A DNA stretch of 64,000 nucleotides from Mycobacterium adipatum (GCF_001644575.1 NZ_CP015596.1:3906001-3970000), one strand, 5' to 3'. Positions 17,557 to 26,523 are shown, counted from the first letter of the stretch. Translations and numbers: made by a program. The notes: generated by a model from the sequence alone, not told the origin.

Positions 17557-19553
17557 TCAAGAAATCCTCTTCGTGCATCGCCGGGCGCGGACTGCGGCTG
17601 CAGTGTCTTGAGCCGCTCCGACGAGTTGAGCTGCCAGGGTACCGAAGTCACCATGACGTTCGGTTCGAAGAGCAGTCTGCCCTTCAACCGCAGCGCGCTC
17701 TGGTTGTGCAGCACCTGCTCCCACCAATGGCCGACCACATATTCGGGAATGAACACCGTCACCACCGTGCGTGGCGACTCCTTGGTGATCCGCTTCACGT
17801 AATCCAATACCGGACGGGTGATCTCGCGGTAGGGCGAGGCAATGACCTTCAGCGGTGTGCTGACGTCGCTCTCCTCCCAGGTATGCACGAGCTCGCGGGT
17901 CTCGGCGTCATCGACGCTGACCGTGATCGCCTCCAGCACGTCCGGACGGGTGGCCCGCGCGTAGGCCAACGCCCGCCGCGTCGGCAGATGCAGCTTGGAC
18001 ACCAGCACCACGGCATGGTTGCGGCTGGGCAGCACGATGTCCTCGAGTTCGGCTTCCTGCTCGTCGAGTTCGCGGGCCACCGTGTCGTAGTGCTTACGGA
18101 TGAGCTTCATGATGACGAACAGGGTGCCCATCGCCAGGATCGCGATCCAGGCACCGGCCAGGAACTTGGTGACCACCACCACCAGGAGCACCGAGCCGGT
18201 ACACGCGCAGCCGATGGCGTTGATCACCCGCGAGCGCATCATGGTGCGCCGCGCCGCGGGATCGGTCTCGATCTTGAGGAAGCGGGTCCAGTGCCGGACC
18301 ATCCCGATCTGGCTGAGCGTGAAGGACACGAACACCCCCACGATGTAGAGCTGAATCAGGTGCGTGACCTCGGCCTGGAACGCGACGACGAACGCGATGG
18401 CCGCCAGCGCCAGGAACAGGATGCCGTTGGAGAATGCCAACCGGTCACCGCGGGTGTGCAGTTGACGCGGCAGAAACCGGTCCTGCGCCAGAATCGACCC
18501 CAGCACCGGGAAGCCGTTGAAGGCGGTATTGGCCGCGAGCACCAGGATCAGCGCCGTCACCCCGGCGATCGCGTACAGGCCGACCGGGAAATCGTGGAAC
18601 ACCGCGTCGGCCAACTGTGCGATGAGCGTCTTCTGGTGATAGTCCGCCGGCGCGCCCACCAGTTGTTCTTCCGGGCGCTCGGCCATCTTCACACCGGTCT
18701 CCCTGGCCAGCATGATGATGCCGAGGAACAGGGTGGTCGCCACCGCACCGAGCATCAGCAGCGTGGTGGCGGCATTGCGCGATTTGGGCTTGCGGAATGC
18801 GGGCACCCCGTTGCTGATCGCCTCCACACCGGTCAGCGCCGCACAGCCCGACGAGAAGGCCCGCGCCACCAGGAACACCATGGCGATCGCCACCATGTCC
18901 TCGCCCTCGTTCTCGGCGTGCATCTCGAACGCGGCGGACTCGGCCTGCAGCGGCACACCCAGCACGTGGATCTGGAACAGGCCCCAGCCCAGCATCGCGA
19001 AGATGCCGAACATGAACGCATACGTCGGGATGGCGAACGCGGTGCCCGACTCCCGGATTCCGCGCAGGTTCAGCGACGCCAGCACCAGGATCGCGACCAC
19101 CGCGAAGATCACCTTGTGCTGGTTGATGAACGGCACCGCCGAACCGATATTGGCCATCGCCGAGGCCATCGACACCGCCACCGTCAGCACGTAATCGACC
19201 AGCAGCGCACTGGCCACCGTCAGCCCGGCCGTCCCGCCCAGATTGGTGGTCACCACCTCGTAGTCACCACCACCGGACGGGTAGGCGTGCACGTTCTGCC
19301 GGTAGCTGGCGATGACGATCATCATGACCGCGGCCACCGCCAGCCCGATCCACGGTGCGAACGAATAGGAGGCCAGGCCGGCCACCGACAGCACCAGGAA
19401 GATCTCCTCCGGCGCGTAGGCGACCGAGGACAGCGCGTCGGATGCGAACACCGGCAAGGCGATCCGCTTCGGTAGCAGCGTGTGCGACAGCTTGTCGCTG
19501 CGGAACGGCCTACCCAGGACCAACCGGCGGGTAGCCGTCGAGAGCTTGGACAC
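17553..19553 (-). CDS. APC-superfamily permease, KimA/KUP-like (probable K+ or amino-acid transporter)
   Basis: 666 residues from GTG 19553; ATG 19613 would add 20. GTG is preferred since TACTCT lies 8 nt upstream as a -10. About 12 hydrophobic segments are followed by a soluble C-terminal domain of roughly 180 residues. SDALSSVAYAPEEIF near residue 35 is the motif shared by KUP and KimA potassium transporters, and YPSGGGDYEVV is an APC helix-1/2 motif. It is divergent from ceoB-ceoC, two NAD-binding K+ transport regulators, with 111 bp between. The context favours K+ uptake, but the substrate is inferred. The stop is coupled to the methyltransferase. Confidence 0.85.
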   Translation of the reverse strand: MSKLSTATRRLVLGRPFRSDKLSHTLLPKRIALPVFASDALSSVAYAPEEIFLVLSVAGLASYSFAPWIGLAVAAVMMIVIASYRQNVHAYPSGGGDYEVVTTNLGGTAGLTVASALLVDYVLTVAVSMASAMANIGSAVPFINQHKVIFAVVAILVLASLNLRGIRESGTAFAIPTYAFMFGIFAMLGWGLFQIHVLGVPLQAESAAFEMHAENEGEDMVAIAMVFLVARAFSSGCAALTGVEAISNGVPAFRKPKSRNAATTLLMLGAVATTLFLGIIMLARETGVKMAERPEEQLVGAPADYHQKTLIAQLADAVFHDFPVGLYAIAGVTALILVLAANTAFNGFPVLGSILAQDRFLPRQLHTRGDRLAFSNGILFLALAAIAFVVAFQAEVTHLIQLYIVGVFVSFTLSQIGMVRHWTRFLKIETDPAARRTMMRSRVINAIGCACTGSVLLVVVVTKFLAGAWIAILAMGTLFVIMKLIRKHYDTVARELDEQEAELEDIVLPSRNHAVVLVSKLHLPTRRALAYARATRPDVLEAITVSVDDAETRELVHTWEESDVSTPLKVIASPYREITRPVLDYVKRITKESPRTVVTVFIPEYVVGHWWEQVLHNQSALRLKGRLLFEPNVMVTSVPWQLNSSERLKTLQPQSAPGDARRGFLD

Positions 19554-19664
19554 GAGTGCCAAGAGTAAGCCCGAACCCGTTTGGCTGTAGCGTTCCGGGT
19601 GCGCCGGTTGCATGGCGTGTTCGATGATGCGGTATTCCTGGACAGCGGCCAGAGAGGACCGAGG

Positions 19665-20333
19665 GTGCGGGTAGTGGTGATGGGGTGCGGCCGGGTCGGC
19701 GCATCGCTGGCGGACGGCTTGGCCAGGATCGGCCATGAAGTGGCCGTCATCGACCGGGATGCGACGGCGTTCAACAGGCTGTCCCCCGAGTTCTCCGGTG
19801 AGCGGGTGCTCGGCATGGGCTTCGACCGGGATGTCCTGCTGCGTGCCGGGATTGAGGAAGCAGGCGCGTTCGCCGCGGTGTCCTCGGGTGATAACTCGAA
19901 CATCATCTCCGCCCGGGTGGCGCGCGAGACCTTCGGCGTGGAGCGCGTGGTGGCACGTATCTACGACGCCAAACGCGCCGCCGTCTACGAACGCCTGGGC
20001 ATCCCCACCGTGGCGACCGTTCCGTGGACCACCGACCGGCTGCTCAACGTGCTCACCCGGGATTCCGAGACCACCAAATGGCGTGATCCGTCCGGCAATG
20101 TCGGGGTCGCCGAGCTACCACTGCACGAGGACTGGGCGGGCCACCCGGTGACCGAACTGGAGGCCGCCACCGGCGGCCGGGCCGCATTCATACTGCGACT
20201 GGGCTCCGGGCTGCTCCCGGACGCCAAGACCGTCATCCAGGCCGGTGACCACGTGTTCCTCGCCGCCATCTCCGGGCATATCGCCGAGGCGCTGGCGATC
20301 TCGGCCCTGCCGCCCAATGAGGACAGCCAATGA
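19665..20333 (+). CDS. ceoB: TrkA-type K+ transport regulator CeoB (RCK)
   Basis: 222 residues from GTG 19665, with an AGAGGA ribosome site; the longer frame from 19581 reads into the intergenic region. VRVVVMGCGRVGASLADGLA is the Rossmann NAD-binding motif of TrkA-N domains, with D38/D40 in AVIDRDATAFNRL as the ribose-contacting acidic end. A TrkA-C-like regulatory part lies at about 135-215. It is coupled by ATGA overlap to ceoC. The pair controls a K+ channel or transporter from the cytosolic side. Confidence 0.93.
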   Translation: MRVVVMGCGRVGASLADGLARIGHEVAVIDRDATAFNRLSPEFSGERVLGMGFDRDVLLRAGIEEAGAFAAVSSGDNSNIISARVARETFGVERVVARIYDAKRAAVYERLGIPTVATVPWTTDRLLNVLTRDSETTKWRDPSGNVGVAELPLHEDWAGHPVTELEAATGGRAAFILRLGSGLLPDAKTVIQAGDHVFLAAISGHIAEALAISALPPNEDSQ

Positions 20334-20995
20334 AGGTCGCCATCGCCGGGGCCGGGGCCGTCGGCCGGTCCATCGCACGGGAGCTGGTGGCCAATCACGA
20401 TGTCACCCTGCTCGAGCGTGATCCCGAACACATCGACGTCGACGCCATCCCGGCCGCGCACTGGCGCCTCGGCGATGCCTGCGAGCTCAGCCTGCTGGAG
20501 TCGGTCCGGTTGGAGGAATTCGACGTGGTCATCGCCGCGACCGGTGATGACAAGGCCAACGTGGTGCTCAGCCTGCTGGCCAAGACCGAATTCGCGGTGC
20601 CCCGGGTGGTGGCTCGGGTCAACGACCCCCGCAACGAGTGGCTGTTCGACGAGAACTGGGGCGTCGATGTGGCGGTGTCCACACCGCGGATGCTGGCCTC
20701 CCTGGTGGAAGAAGCCGTCGCCGTGGGCGACCTGGTGCGGCTGCTGAGCTTCCGCAAGGGCCACGCCAACCTGGTGGAGATCACGCTGCCCGATGACACC
20801 CCGTGGGGTGGTAAGGCCGTCAAACGGCTCAACCTGCCGCGTGACGCATCCCTGGTGACGATCCTGCGGGGTCCGCGGGTCATCGTGCCCGAAGGCGACG
20901 AACCGTTGGAAGGTGGCGACGAGCTGGTGTTCGTGGCGACCGCCGACGCCGAGGACGAGCTCCGCGAGTTGCTGCTGCGCCCTCAGGCGCGCTGA
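20330..20995 (+). CDS. ceoC: TrkA-type K+ transport regulator CeoC (RCK)
   Basis: 221 residues. The N-terminal VAIAGAGAVGRSIARELV is a TrkA-N dinucleotide fold and VTLLERDPEHID its acidic turn. A TrkA-C domain is at about 140-220 (VEITLPDDTPWGGKAVKRL). The start ATG overlaps the ceoB stop by 4 bp. The last 13 bp overlap the convergent DUF3159 gene. With ceoB it makes a two-gene operon; no TrkH/TrkG membrane subunit is next to it, and the nearest transporter is the divergent KimA-like permease. Confidence 0.93.
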   Translation: MKVAIAGAGAVGRSIARELVANHDVTLLERDPEHIDVDAIPAAHWRLGDACELSLLESVRLEEFDVVIAATGDDKANVVLSLLAKTEFAVPRVVARVNDPRNEWLFDENWGVDVAVSTPRMLASLVEEAVAVGDLVRLLSFRKGHANLVEITLPDDTPWGGKAVKRLNLPRDASLVTILRGPRVIVPEGDEPLEGGDELVFVATADAEDELRELLLRPQAR

Positions 20996-21660
20996 TCGGA
21001 CGTCTGCGCGTGCAGCGCGCGCTGCGCGACCCGGATGGCGAAATAGGTGATGACCGCCGCCACCCCGGTCAGCGGCCAGCCCATCGCGATGCGGGCGACC
21101 CCGAGCAGGCCGGTGTCATCGGCATCGTAGAGATGACGCTGCACCACAAAGCGCGACGCGAACACCGCCACCCAGGTGAGCGTCGCGATGTCGAAGGCCA
21201 GCACGGCGCGCGGCACCTTGCGCCAGTCGCGATCGTGGTTGTTGACCCAGCCCCAGATGTAGCCGACCACGGGACGCCGGATCAGCACCGAGAGCGTGAA
21301 CACCGATGCCCACACCAGGGATGACCAGATGCCCAGCAGGAAATAGCCTTTGGATTCGCCGACCAGATAGGCGATCAGCGCGCTGATGCCGACGCCCATG
21401 AACCCGGACACGGCGGGCTGCAGGGAATCCTTGCGGATCAACCGCCACACCATGACCAGCGCCGCAACCCCGAGGGCGGCGTAGATCGCGGGCAGCAGGC
21501 CCACATTGGTGGACATCGGCACGAAAACCAGCACCGGCAGCGAGGAGTAGATCAGCCCGCTGATGCCGCCCATCTGCTCCAGCACGGCCTGGGCGCCCTT
21601 CTTGGGCGGGTCCTCGCCGGCGGCGTCTGCGGTGGATTGCTCGGAGTCCGACTCCGTCAC
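20983..21660 (-). CDS. DUF3159 membrane protein
   Basis: 225 residues from GTG 21660, which overlaps the stop of the OB-fold gene by 4 bp (GTGA). An acidic N-terminus (about 30 residues) is followed by five or six hydrophobic segments. Conserved stretches include QMGGISGLIYSSLPVLVFV and WVNNHDRDWRKVPRA between helices. The family is confined to Actinobacteria and its function is unknown; the ceoBC neighbourhood is conserved in M. tuberculosis as I recall it. The 3' end overlaps ceoC by 13 bp in convergent orientation. Confidence 0.85.
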   Translation of the reverse strand: MTESDSEQSTADAAGEDPPKKGAQAVLEQMGGISGLIYSSLPVLVFVPMSTNVGLLPAIYAALGVAALVMVWRLIRKDSLQPAVSGFMGVGISALIAYLVGESKGYFLLGIWSSLVWASVFTLSVLIRRPVVGYIWGWVNNHDRDWRKVPRAVLAFDIATLTWVAVFASRFVVQRHLYDADDTGLLGVARIAMGWPLTGVAAVITYFAIRVAQRALHAQTSDQRA

Positions 21661-22028
21661 TTCTGGATCTCGTAGAGCGGGTTGTACATGGCCTTGGTGC
21701 CGTTGTCGAGCTGTCCGAGACGACCGTGCACCCGCAGCGTCCGCCCGGATTCGATGCCCGGGATGCGCCGCTGGCCCAGCCACACCAGGGTGACCGCGTC
21801 GGTGCCGTCGAACAGTTCGGCCTTGACCCCACCGGCGCAGCCCTTGCCGTTGCATTCGACGCTGCGCAGCGTGCCGACCATCGTGACTTCCTGACCGCGC
21901 TGACAGTCGATTGCCTTTTGCGCGCCGGTCCCGGCGGCCTCGCCGCTGAGTTCCTCGACGTCGAGTTGCTCGGGGTCTTCCGTCAATCGGCGGGTGAGCC
22001 GACGCAGATACCCTTCGGCCGTAGCCAT
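21657..22028 (-). CDS. OB-fold nucleic-acid-binding protein
   Basis: 123 residues. The OB beta-barrel runs from about 46 to 118 (EVTMVGTLRSVEC, LFDGTDAVTLVWLGQR, TLRVHGRLGQL). CQRG and ECNGKGCAGG supply cysteines that might bind metal. The fold is like the RecG/tRNA-binding OB domain. An SD-like GGGAGAGG precedes ATG 22028. It is coupled to the DUF3159 membrane gene. Partner unknown. Confidence 0.85.
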   Translation of the reverse strand: MATAEGYLRRLTRRLTEDPEQLDVEELSGEAAGTGAQKAIDCQRGQEVTMVGTLRSVECNGKGCAGGVKAELFDGTDAVTLVWLGQRRIPGIESGRTLRVHGRLGQLDNGTKAMYNPLYEIQK

Positions 22029-22149
22029 GACCTCTCCCTGCCGCGAATCCGTCGTGGATCCACTACCTGACCAACGCCACGGTAGACCTGTTGCTTCCGA
22101 TTCGCCACGTCACGCGCGGACGGCGCGGCCGAACTGTCACCATCGTGTG

Positions 22150-22851
22150 ATGGCGGTCAACTTGCGTGGTGTGACAACGGTTCTGCTGGCCGGAACCGGA
22201 TCCGATGACGACTATGTCTATCGGGCGTTCTCCGGGCCGCTGCACGAGGTCGGTGCGATCGTCGTCACACCCGCGCCCGAACCGCGGCGACTGGTCGCCG
22301 GATACCTGGACGCCGTGGACGATGCCGCGCGCAGCGGCGCGCCCATCGCGGTCGGCGGGGTCTCCATCGGCGCCGCGGTGGCCACCGCCTGGGCACTGCG
22401 GCATCCGAGCGCCGCCGTGGCGGTGCTGGCCGCATTGCCGGCCTGGTCGGGCGCGCCCGCTAATGCGCCCGCCGCGCTGACGGCACGGCATTCGGCGCGC
22501 CAGCTGCGCGACGAGGGACTGGCCGCCACCATCGCCGCGATGCAGGCGGGCAGCCCGGGGTGGTTGGCCGCCGAGCTGACCCGGTCCTGGCTGGCCCAGT
22601 GGCCCGCGCTACCGGACGCCATGGACGAGGCCGCGGCGTATGTGGCGCCCACGGTCGACGAACTCGGCACGCTGACGGTGCCGCTCGCACTGGTGGCCGC
22701 GGTGGACGACCCCGTGCATCCGGCCGACGTCGCGGTGGAATGGGCGGCGGCGGCCCGGCACGCGGCGCTGCGGACGGTGACGCTGCAGGAGATGGGCGCG
22801 GACCCGTCGCGGTTGGGTGCGGCCTGCGTGGCCGCCCTGTCGGAGATCTAG
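22150..22851 (+). CDS. Alpha/beta-hydrolase-like protein
   Basis: 233 residues from ATG 22150. The frame extends upstream to 21994, but the part before 22150 overlaps the OB-fold gene and is not conserved-looking. The nucleophile elbow may be GGVSIGAAVATAWALR (S near 78), with an early VLLAGTGSDDDYVYRAF oxyanion-region loop and a C-terminal LALVAAVDDPVHPADVAVEW acid-residue motif. Substrate unknown. It is single in orientation between two divergent or convergent units. Confidence 0.78.
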   Translation: MAVNLRGVTTVLLAGTGSDDDYVYRAFSGPLHEVGAIVVTPAPEPRRLVAGYLDAVDDAARSGAPIAVGGVSIGAAVATAWALRHPSAAVAVLAALPAWSGAPANAPAALTARHSARQLRDEGLAATIAAMQAGSPGWLAAELTRSWLAQWPALPDAMDEAAAYVAPTVDELGTLTVPLALVAAVDDPVHPADVAVEWAAAARHAALRTVTLQEMGADPSRLGAACVAALSEI

Positions 22852-22852
22852 A

Positions 22853-23563
22853 TCAGCCGCCGGTGATCGTGCTGCGCATCTGCTGCATCGCCGACCCTTC
22901 GGCGCTGCGCCGCGCCGCCGGCTCCGGCGGCACCTCACCCTGGGTCTGGGGCTGGGCCTGGGCCTGTTCGGCGGCGATGCGTAGCTGGGCGGCCATCGCC
23001 TCGGGCAGCTGCACGGTCAGCGGCGTGCGCACCGGTAGCGGCGTGTCACCGCGACGAACCACGGTGTCCGCCAACGCTTCGCGGGCCTCTTCGGCCAGCG
23101 CATCGGCGTCCTCGGGCAGCCCGTTGACCACGCAGCGGATCATCCAGCGGTAGCCGTCGACTCCGATGAACCGCACCACGCCGGGCTGCTGGCCCTGCGG
23201 CGCCGAGGTGCCGATGCCGACCACCTCACGGCCCCAGCGACCGTCCTCGACCCGGACCTTCGCGCCGTCCTTGCGCAGCGAGTCGGCCAGCTCGGCGGCG
23301 ACCTCGCGCCACAGCCCGGCCGACTTCGGAGCCGCGTAGGCCGCGATGGTGAACCGGCCGTGGGGGGTGACGACCCAGACCGAGCTGGGCACCCCCTGAT
23401 CGGTCAGTTCCACCCGGACCTGCCCGGCCGCGGGCATCGGGACCAGAACGGACCCGAGGTCCAGCCGCGCATGCTTGGCCGACTCCGGATCGTCGAAGTC
23501 CTCGATGTCGAACGGTCCGTCGAAGTCTTCGGCTTCGTCAGTCACGCTTTCGCCCTCTTTCAC
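22853..23563 (-). CDS. DUF3710 protein
   Basis: 236 residues from GTG 23563, overlapping the dut stop by 4 bp (GTGA); a second GTG 18 codons in ([10 protein letters not shown]) is possible. An acidic N-terminus ([13 protein letters not shown]) precedes a compact domain: [38 protein letters not shown] and [19 protein letters not shown]. The family is actinobacterial and of unknown function. Its constant pairing with dut suggests a nucleotide or DNA metabolism link, but this is context only. Confidence 0.85.
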   Translation of the reverse strand: MKEGESVTDEAEDFDGPFDIEDFDDPESAKHARLDLGSVLVPMPAAGQVRVELTDQGVPSSVWVVTPHGRFTIAAYAAPKSAGLWREVAAELADSLRKDGAKVRVEDGRWGREVVGIGTSAPQGQQPGVVRFIGVDGYRWMIRCVVNGLPEDADALAEEAREALADTVVRRGDTPLPVRTPLTVQLPEAMAAQLRIAAEQAQAQPQTQGEVPPEPAARRSAEGSAMQQMRSTITGG

Positions 23564-24024
23564 AAACTCGAATGTCCGCCGGATGAACCGTGCCCGCCCG
23601 CGCCGCGGGACGTGTCGGCCAGTCCGGCCTCGTCGAACGATGCCACCTCGACGAGTTCGGGCAGCTCCACCCGCTGTACCAGCAGCTGGGCGATGCGATC
23701 TCCGCGCCGCACCGTGATCGGCTGCTGCGGGTCGAGGTTGATCAGTGTCACCTTGATCTCGCCACGGTAGCCCGCGTCGACGGTGCCGGGCGTGTTGACG
23801 ATCGAAAGTCCCACGCGGGTGGCCAATCCCGACCGCGGATGGATGAGTCCGACCATGCCGTGCGGGATGGCGACCGCGATCCCGGTCGGCACCAACGCGC
23901 GGTGGCCGGGCGCCAGTTCGACGTCGACGGCGCTGAACAGGTCGACGCCGGCGTCACCGTCATGGGCCCGGCTGGGCATGGGGAGGTCGCGATCCAATCG
24001 CACGACCGCCAGAGAAGTGGGCAC
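23560..24024 (-). CDS. dut: dUTP diphosphatase
   Basis: 154 residues from GTG 24024, the same length as M. tuberculosis Dut. A -10 TAATCT (24033-24038 on the minus strand) lies 8 nt upstream, suggesting a leaderless mRNA; the longer frame to 24072 crosses that promoter. Trimeric dUTPase motifs are [52 protein letters not shown] and a glycine-rich tail GGHGSSGG. It hydrolyses dUTP to dUMP, keeping uracil out of DNA. It is coupled to the DUF3710 gene. Confidence 0.96.
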   Translation of the reverse strand: MPTSLAVVRLDRDLPMPSRAHDGDAGVDLFSAVDVELAPGHRALVPTGIAVAIPHGMVGLIHPRSGLATRVGLSIVNTPGTVDAGYRGEIKVTLINLDPQQPITVRRGDRIAQLLVQRVELPELVEVASFDEAGLADTSRGAGGHGSSGGHSSL

Positions 24025-24032
24025 GACGGATG

Positions 24033-24042
24033 AGATTACTCT
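24033..24042. promoter_or_regulatory. Overlapping divergent -10 elements (dut and DUF3093)
   Basis: On the minus strand TAATCT (24033-24038) lies 8 nt before the dut GTG. On the plus strand TACTCT (24037-24042) lies 7 nt before the DUF3093 GTG at 24050. The two -10 boxes share two base pairs, and only 25 bp separate the two start codons, so the two transcripts cannot be started on the same DNA at once. Confidence 0.55.
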
Positions 24043-24049
24043 TGGGCAC

Positions 24050-24538
24050 GTGTCCGACACGCGCGCCATCACCCAAACCGTGCGCTACCGCGAGCGCCTA
24101 CGGGTGCCGTGGTGGTTCTGGTTGCCGGGATTGGGCCTCGCGGCGCTGATCGCCGCCGAAGTGAACATGGGCGTCGAGGGGCTGCCGGACTGGGTGCCCT
24201 ATGCGGTGCTGTTGCCGGTCGCCGCGGCCACGCTGATGTGGGCCGGACGCATGGAGGTCCGGGTCGTCCAGAACGGGAACGGGCCGGACGGCGCCGTCGA
24301 ATTGTGGGCCGGCCCGGCGCATCTGCCGGTGAGCGTCATCTCACGGTCCGCCGAAGTGCCCAGGTCCGCCAAGTCGGCGGCGCTGGGCCGTCAGCTCGAC
24401 CCGGCCGCCTACGTCCTGCACAAGGCGTGGGTCGGCCCGATGGTGCTCGTCGTGCTCGACGACCCGGACGACCCCACCCCGTACTGGTTGGTCAGCTGCC
24501 GTCACCCCGACCGGGTGCTGGCCGCGCTGCGCAGCTGA
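24050..24538 (+). CDS. DUF3093 membrane protein
   Basis: 162 residues from GTG 24050, preceded by TACTCT as a -10 and therefore probably leaderless. Two hydrophobic segments (about 20-38 and 48-66) are followed by a soluble beta-rich part with [19 protein letters not shown] and [19 protein letters not shown]. Short actinobacterial family of unknown function; the place next to dut is conserved. Confidence 0.82.
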   Translation: MSDTRAITQTVRYRERLRVPWWFWLPGLGLAALIAAEVNMGVEGLPDWVPYAVLLPVAAATLMWAGRMEVRVVQNGNGPDGAVELWAGPAHLPVSVISRSAEVPRSAKSAALGRQLDPAAYVLHKAWVGPMVLVVLDDPDDPTPYWLVSCRHPDRVLAALRS

Positions 24539-24547
24539 CCCGTCAGA

Positions 24548-24850
24548 TCACGCCGCGCAGTCGGTGCAGATGTACATGCCGTTCTTCTCGCTGGCCAGTC
24601 GGCTGCGGTGATGCACCAAAAAGCAGCTCGAGCAGGTGAACTCATCGGCCTGCTTCGGGACCACACGAACCGACAGTTCCTCGCCGGACAGATCCGCGCC
24701 CGGCAACTCGAACGACTCCGCGGACTCTGATTCATCGACGTCCACAACGGCCGATTGGGCCTCGTTACGTCGCGCTTTGAGCTCTTCCAGCGAATCCTCG
24801 GACACATCGTCTGTCTCGGTTCGCCGTGGAGCGTCGTAGTCGGTAGCCAT
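24548..24850 (-). CDS. DUF4193 zinc-ribbon-like protein
   Basis: 100 residues from ATG 24850, chosen because GGAGG lies 9 nt upstream (ATG 24856 would add MN). An acidic N-terminal half (about 20 acidic residues in the first 65) is followed by a C-terminal CSSC ... CTDC ribbon, probably binding zinc. VPKQADEFTCSSCFLVHHRS resembles RNA polymerase-associated ribbons, but no function is known. Very conserved in Actinobacteria. A CRP-type palindrome lies 100 bp upstream and is shared with cei. Confidence 0.88.
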   Translation of the reverse strand: MATDYDAPRRTETDDVSEDSLEELKARRNEAQSAVVDVDESESAESFELPGADLSGEELSVRVVPKQADEFTCSSCFLVHHRSRLASEKNGMYICTDCAA

Positions 24851-24950
24851 ATTCATCCCCTCCGGTACCGTTTGCAGCACCCTTGCAGCAGTGCTTTGTA
24901 CCAGCGTCGAACGCCTGCACCAAATGATTCGTGCCCGGAATGGACGCAGA

Positions 24951-24976
24951 TTGACTGTGATTTATATCACAGTCAA
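24951..24976. promoter_or_regulatory. Perfect 11+11 palindrome with CRP-type core, DUF4193-cei intergenic region
   Basis: TTGACTGTGAT (24951-24961), TTAT, ATCACAGTCAA (24966-24976). The core TGTGA-N6-TCACA at 24956-24971 is the consensus of the mycobacterial cAMP receptor protein (Rv3676 type). It lies between divergent genes, 49 bp before cei and 101 bp before the DUF4193 start. I recall a CRP site in the same place in M. tuberculosis. Confidence 0.8.
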
Positions 24977-25024
24977 AAACCCCTGGTAGAAACGCATGCC
25001 CCCGGATGGCCTTAAGGTGCAGGG

Positions 25025-25678
25025 GTGGTCGCATCCATCACCGAGGGCACGGCGTTCGACAAGCACGGTCGTCCGTTCCGCCGCCGCAACCATGTACCGG
25101 CGCTGTGTCTGTTCCTGGCGCTCGCCGTGGTGACCGGTGTGGTGTGGGTGGTCGCGCTCAACCAGACCACCGAGGTTCCCGAGGCCGTCGCCTGCAACGC
25201 GCCTCCGCCGCCCACCGGCGATGCCAGCCAACCCGTGCTCGGCCAGCAGGTGTCGCCCGGCGAGATGGCCGAAGTGATGCCCGCCCGGCTCGCCGACACG
25301 AAGGTGCAGGTGCTCAACGCCAGCGGCCGGGGCGGTCAGGCCGCCGAGGTGTCCGGCGCACTCCGTGATCTGGGCTTTGCCCAGCCCACGGCGGCCAACG
25401 ACCCCATCTACGCCAACAGCCGGCTCGAATGCCAGGGCCAGATCCGGTTCGGGGAGCCGGGCCGGGCCGCCGCGGCCGCCGTCTGGCTGGTCGCACCGTG
25501 CACCGAACTGTTCCTGGACGGCCGCACCGACGACTCGGTGGACCTCGCGGTGGGCACCGAGTTCACCGAGTTCAGCCGCAGCGACGATATCGACGCCATG
25601 CTGGCGGGCCTGCGCCCGGACGCCACCCAGCCCGCCGATGCCGCGCTGCTGAGCAAGATCCACAGCACGACCTGCTGA
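25025..25678 (+). CDS. cei: Envelope integrity protein Cei
   Basis: 217 residues from GTG 25025. A single membrane segment at about 25-46 (ALCLFLALAVVTGVVWVVAL) anchors an outside domain with LytR_C-type repeats: TKVQVLNASGRGGQAAEV and about 140-215. Four cysteines (C59 in AVACNAPPPP, C139, C159 and the C-terminal C217) may pair as disulfides outside the cell. In M. tuberculosis this protein is linked to envelope integrity and virulence. The stop lies 1 bp from the convergent suhB stop. Possible CRP control from the upstream palindrome. Confidence 0.9.
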   Translation: MVASITEGTAFDKHGRPFRRRNHVPALCLFLALAVVTGVVWVVALNQTTEVPEAVACNAPPPPTGDASQPVLGQQVSPGEMAEVMPARLADTKVQVLNASGRGGQAAEVSGALRDLGFAQPTAANDPIYANSRLECQGQIRFGEPGRAAAAAVWLVAPCTELFLDGRTDDSVDLAVGTEFTEFSRSDDIDAMLAGLRPDATQPADAALLSKIHSTTC

Positions 25679-25679
25679 G

Positions 25680-26513
25680 CTAACCGAACCGAGCCAGCGC
25701 CTCGTCGAGCGCCGCCGCCACTCCCGGCGCCGCCGCCACCAGCATGTCCGGCGCGTCGCTGGTCGAAGCCGGCAATCGCAGCACGGCACCCGCCTCGGCG
25801 GCGACCAGCGCACCGGCCGCCCAGTCCCACACGTGCACGTCATCCTCGAAATAGGCGTCCAACCGACCGGCCGCCACCATGCAGAGGTCCAGGGCACACG
25901 ACCCGATCCGGCGGACATCGCGGACGTTGGGCAACAGCGCCGCCAGCACCGCAGCCTGCCGCCTGCGCTGCTCGGCGGCATAGGAGAAGCCGGTGCCCAC
26001 CAGGGCCAGCGACAGGTCGCCGATGGTGTTGCACCGCAAGGTGGTCGATACGCCGTCGCGGGTCACGGTCGCACCGTGACCGGCCGCGGCCGAGAACAAC
26101 TCGCCGGTCGGCACGTTGACCACCGCACCGGCCACCGACACACCGTCGATCTGCACGCCGACCGAGACCGCGTAGGCCTCGATCCCGTAGACGAAGTTCA
26201 CCGTCCCGTCGATCGGGTCGATCACCCACACCGGTTCGCCGGTCGCGGCGACCGCCGAACCGCCTTCCTCCTCGCCGAGCACGCGATCGCCGGGCCGAAG
26301 GACGGCGAGCCGCTCCCGCAGCAGCCGCTCGGTCTCGGTGTCGACCACCGTCACCGGATCGGTCGGCGTGCTCTTGGTGTGCACCGAGCCGGACGGGGCC
26401 GCCCCCACCGCGCCGAACACCTCGGCCCGCCTGGTCCTCACGAATGCCGCGGCCTGAACGGCCAATTGCTCCGCGACCGCACGCAGCGTCCGGGGATCGT
26501 TGTCATCGGGCAT
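25680..26513 (-). CDS. suhB: Inositol-1-monophosphatase SuhB
   Basis: 277 residues from ATG 26513 (MPDDNDPRTLRAVAEQL); the longer open frame upstream is the shadow of ppgK. Metal-binding motifs of the family are GEEEGGS (E), WVIDPIDGTVNFVYG and HVWDWAAGALVAAEAGA. It dephosphorylates myo-inositol-1-phosphate, feeding phosphatidylinositol and mycothiol production. The start faces ppgK; a perfect palindrome lies between. Confidence 0.94.
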   Translation of the reverse strand: MPDDNDPRTLRAVAEQLAVQAAAFVRTRRAEVFGAVGAAPSGSVHTKSTPTDPVTVVDTETERLLRERLAVLRPGDRVLGEEEGGSAVAATGEPVWVIDPIDGTVNFVYGIEAYAVSVGVQIDGVSVAGAVVNVPTGELFSAAAGHGATVTRDGVSTTLRCNTIGDLSLALVGTGFSYAAEQRRRQAAVLAALLPNVRDVRRIGSCALDLCMVAAGRLDAYFEDDVHVWDWAAGALVAAEAGAVLRLPASTSDAPDMLVAAAPGVAAALDEALARFG

Positions 26514-26523
26514 GGCTACATCG

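Noticed and set aside
17547..19475. 642-codon plus-strand frame across the APC permease
   Set aside because: His/Gln/Arg/Asp-rich shadow of the permease gene; no recognisable domain.
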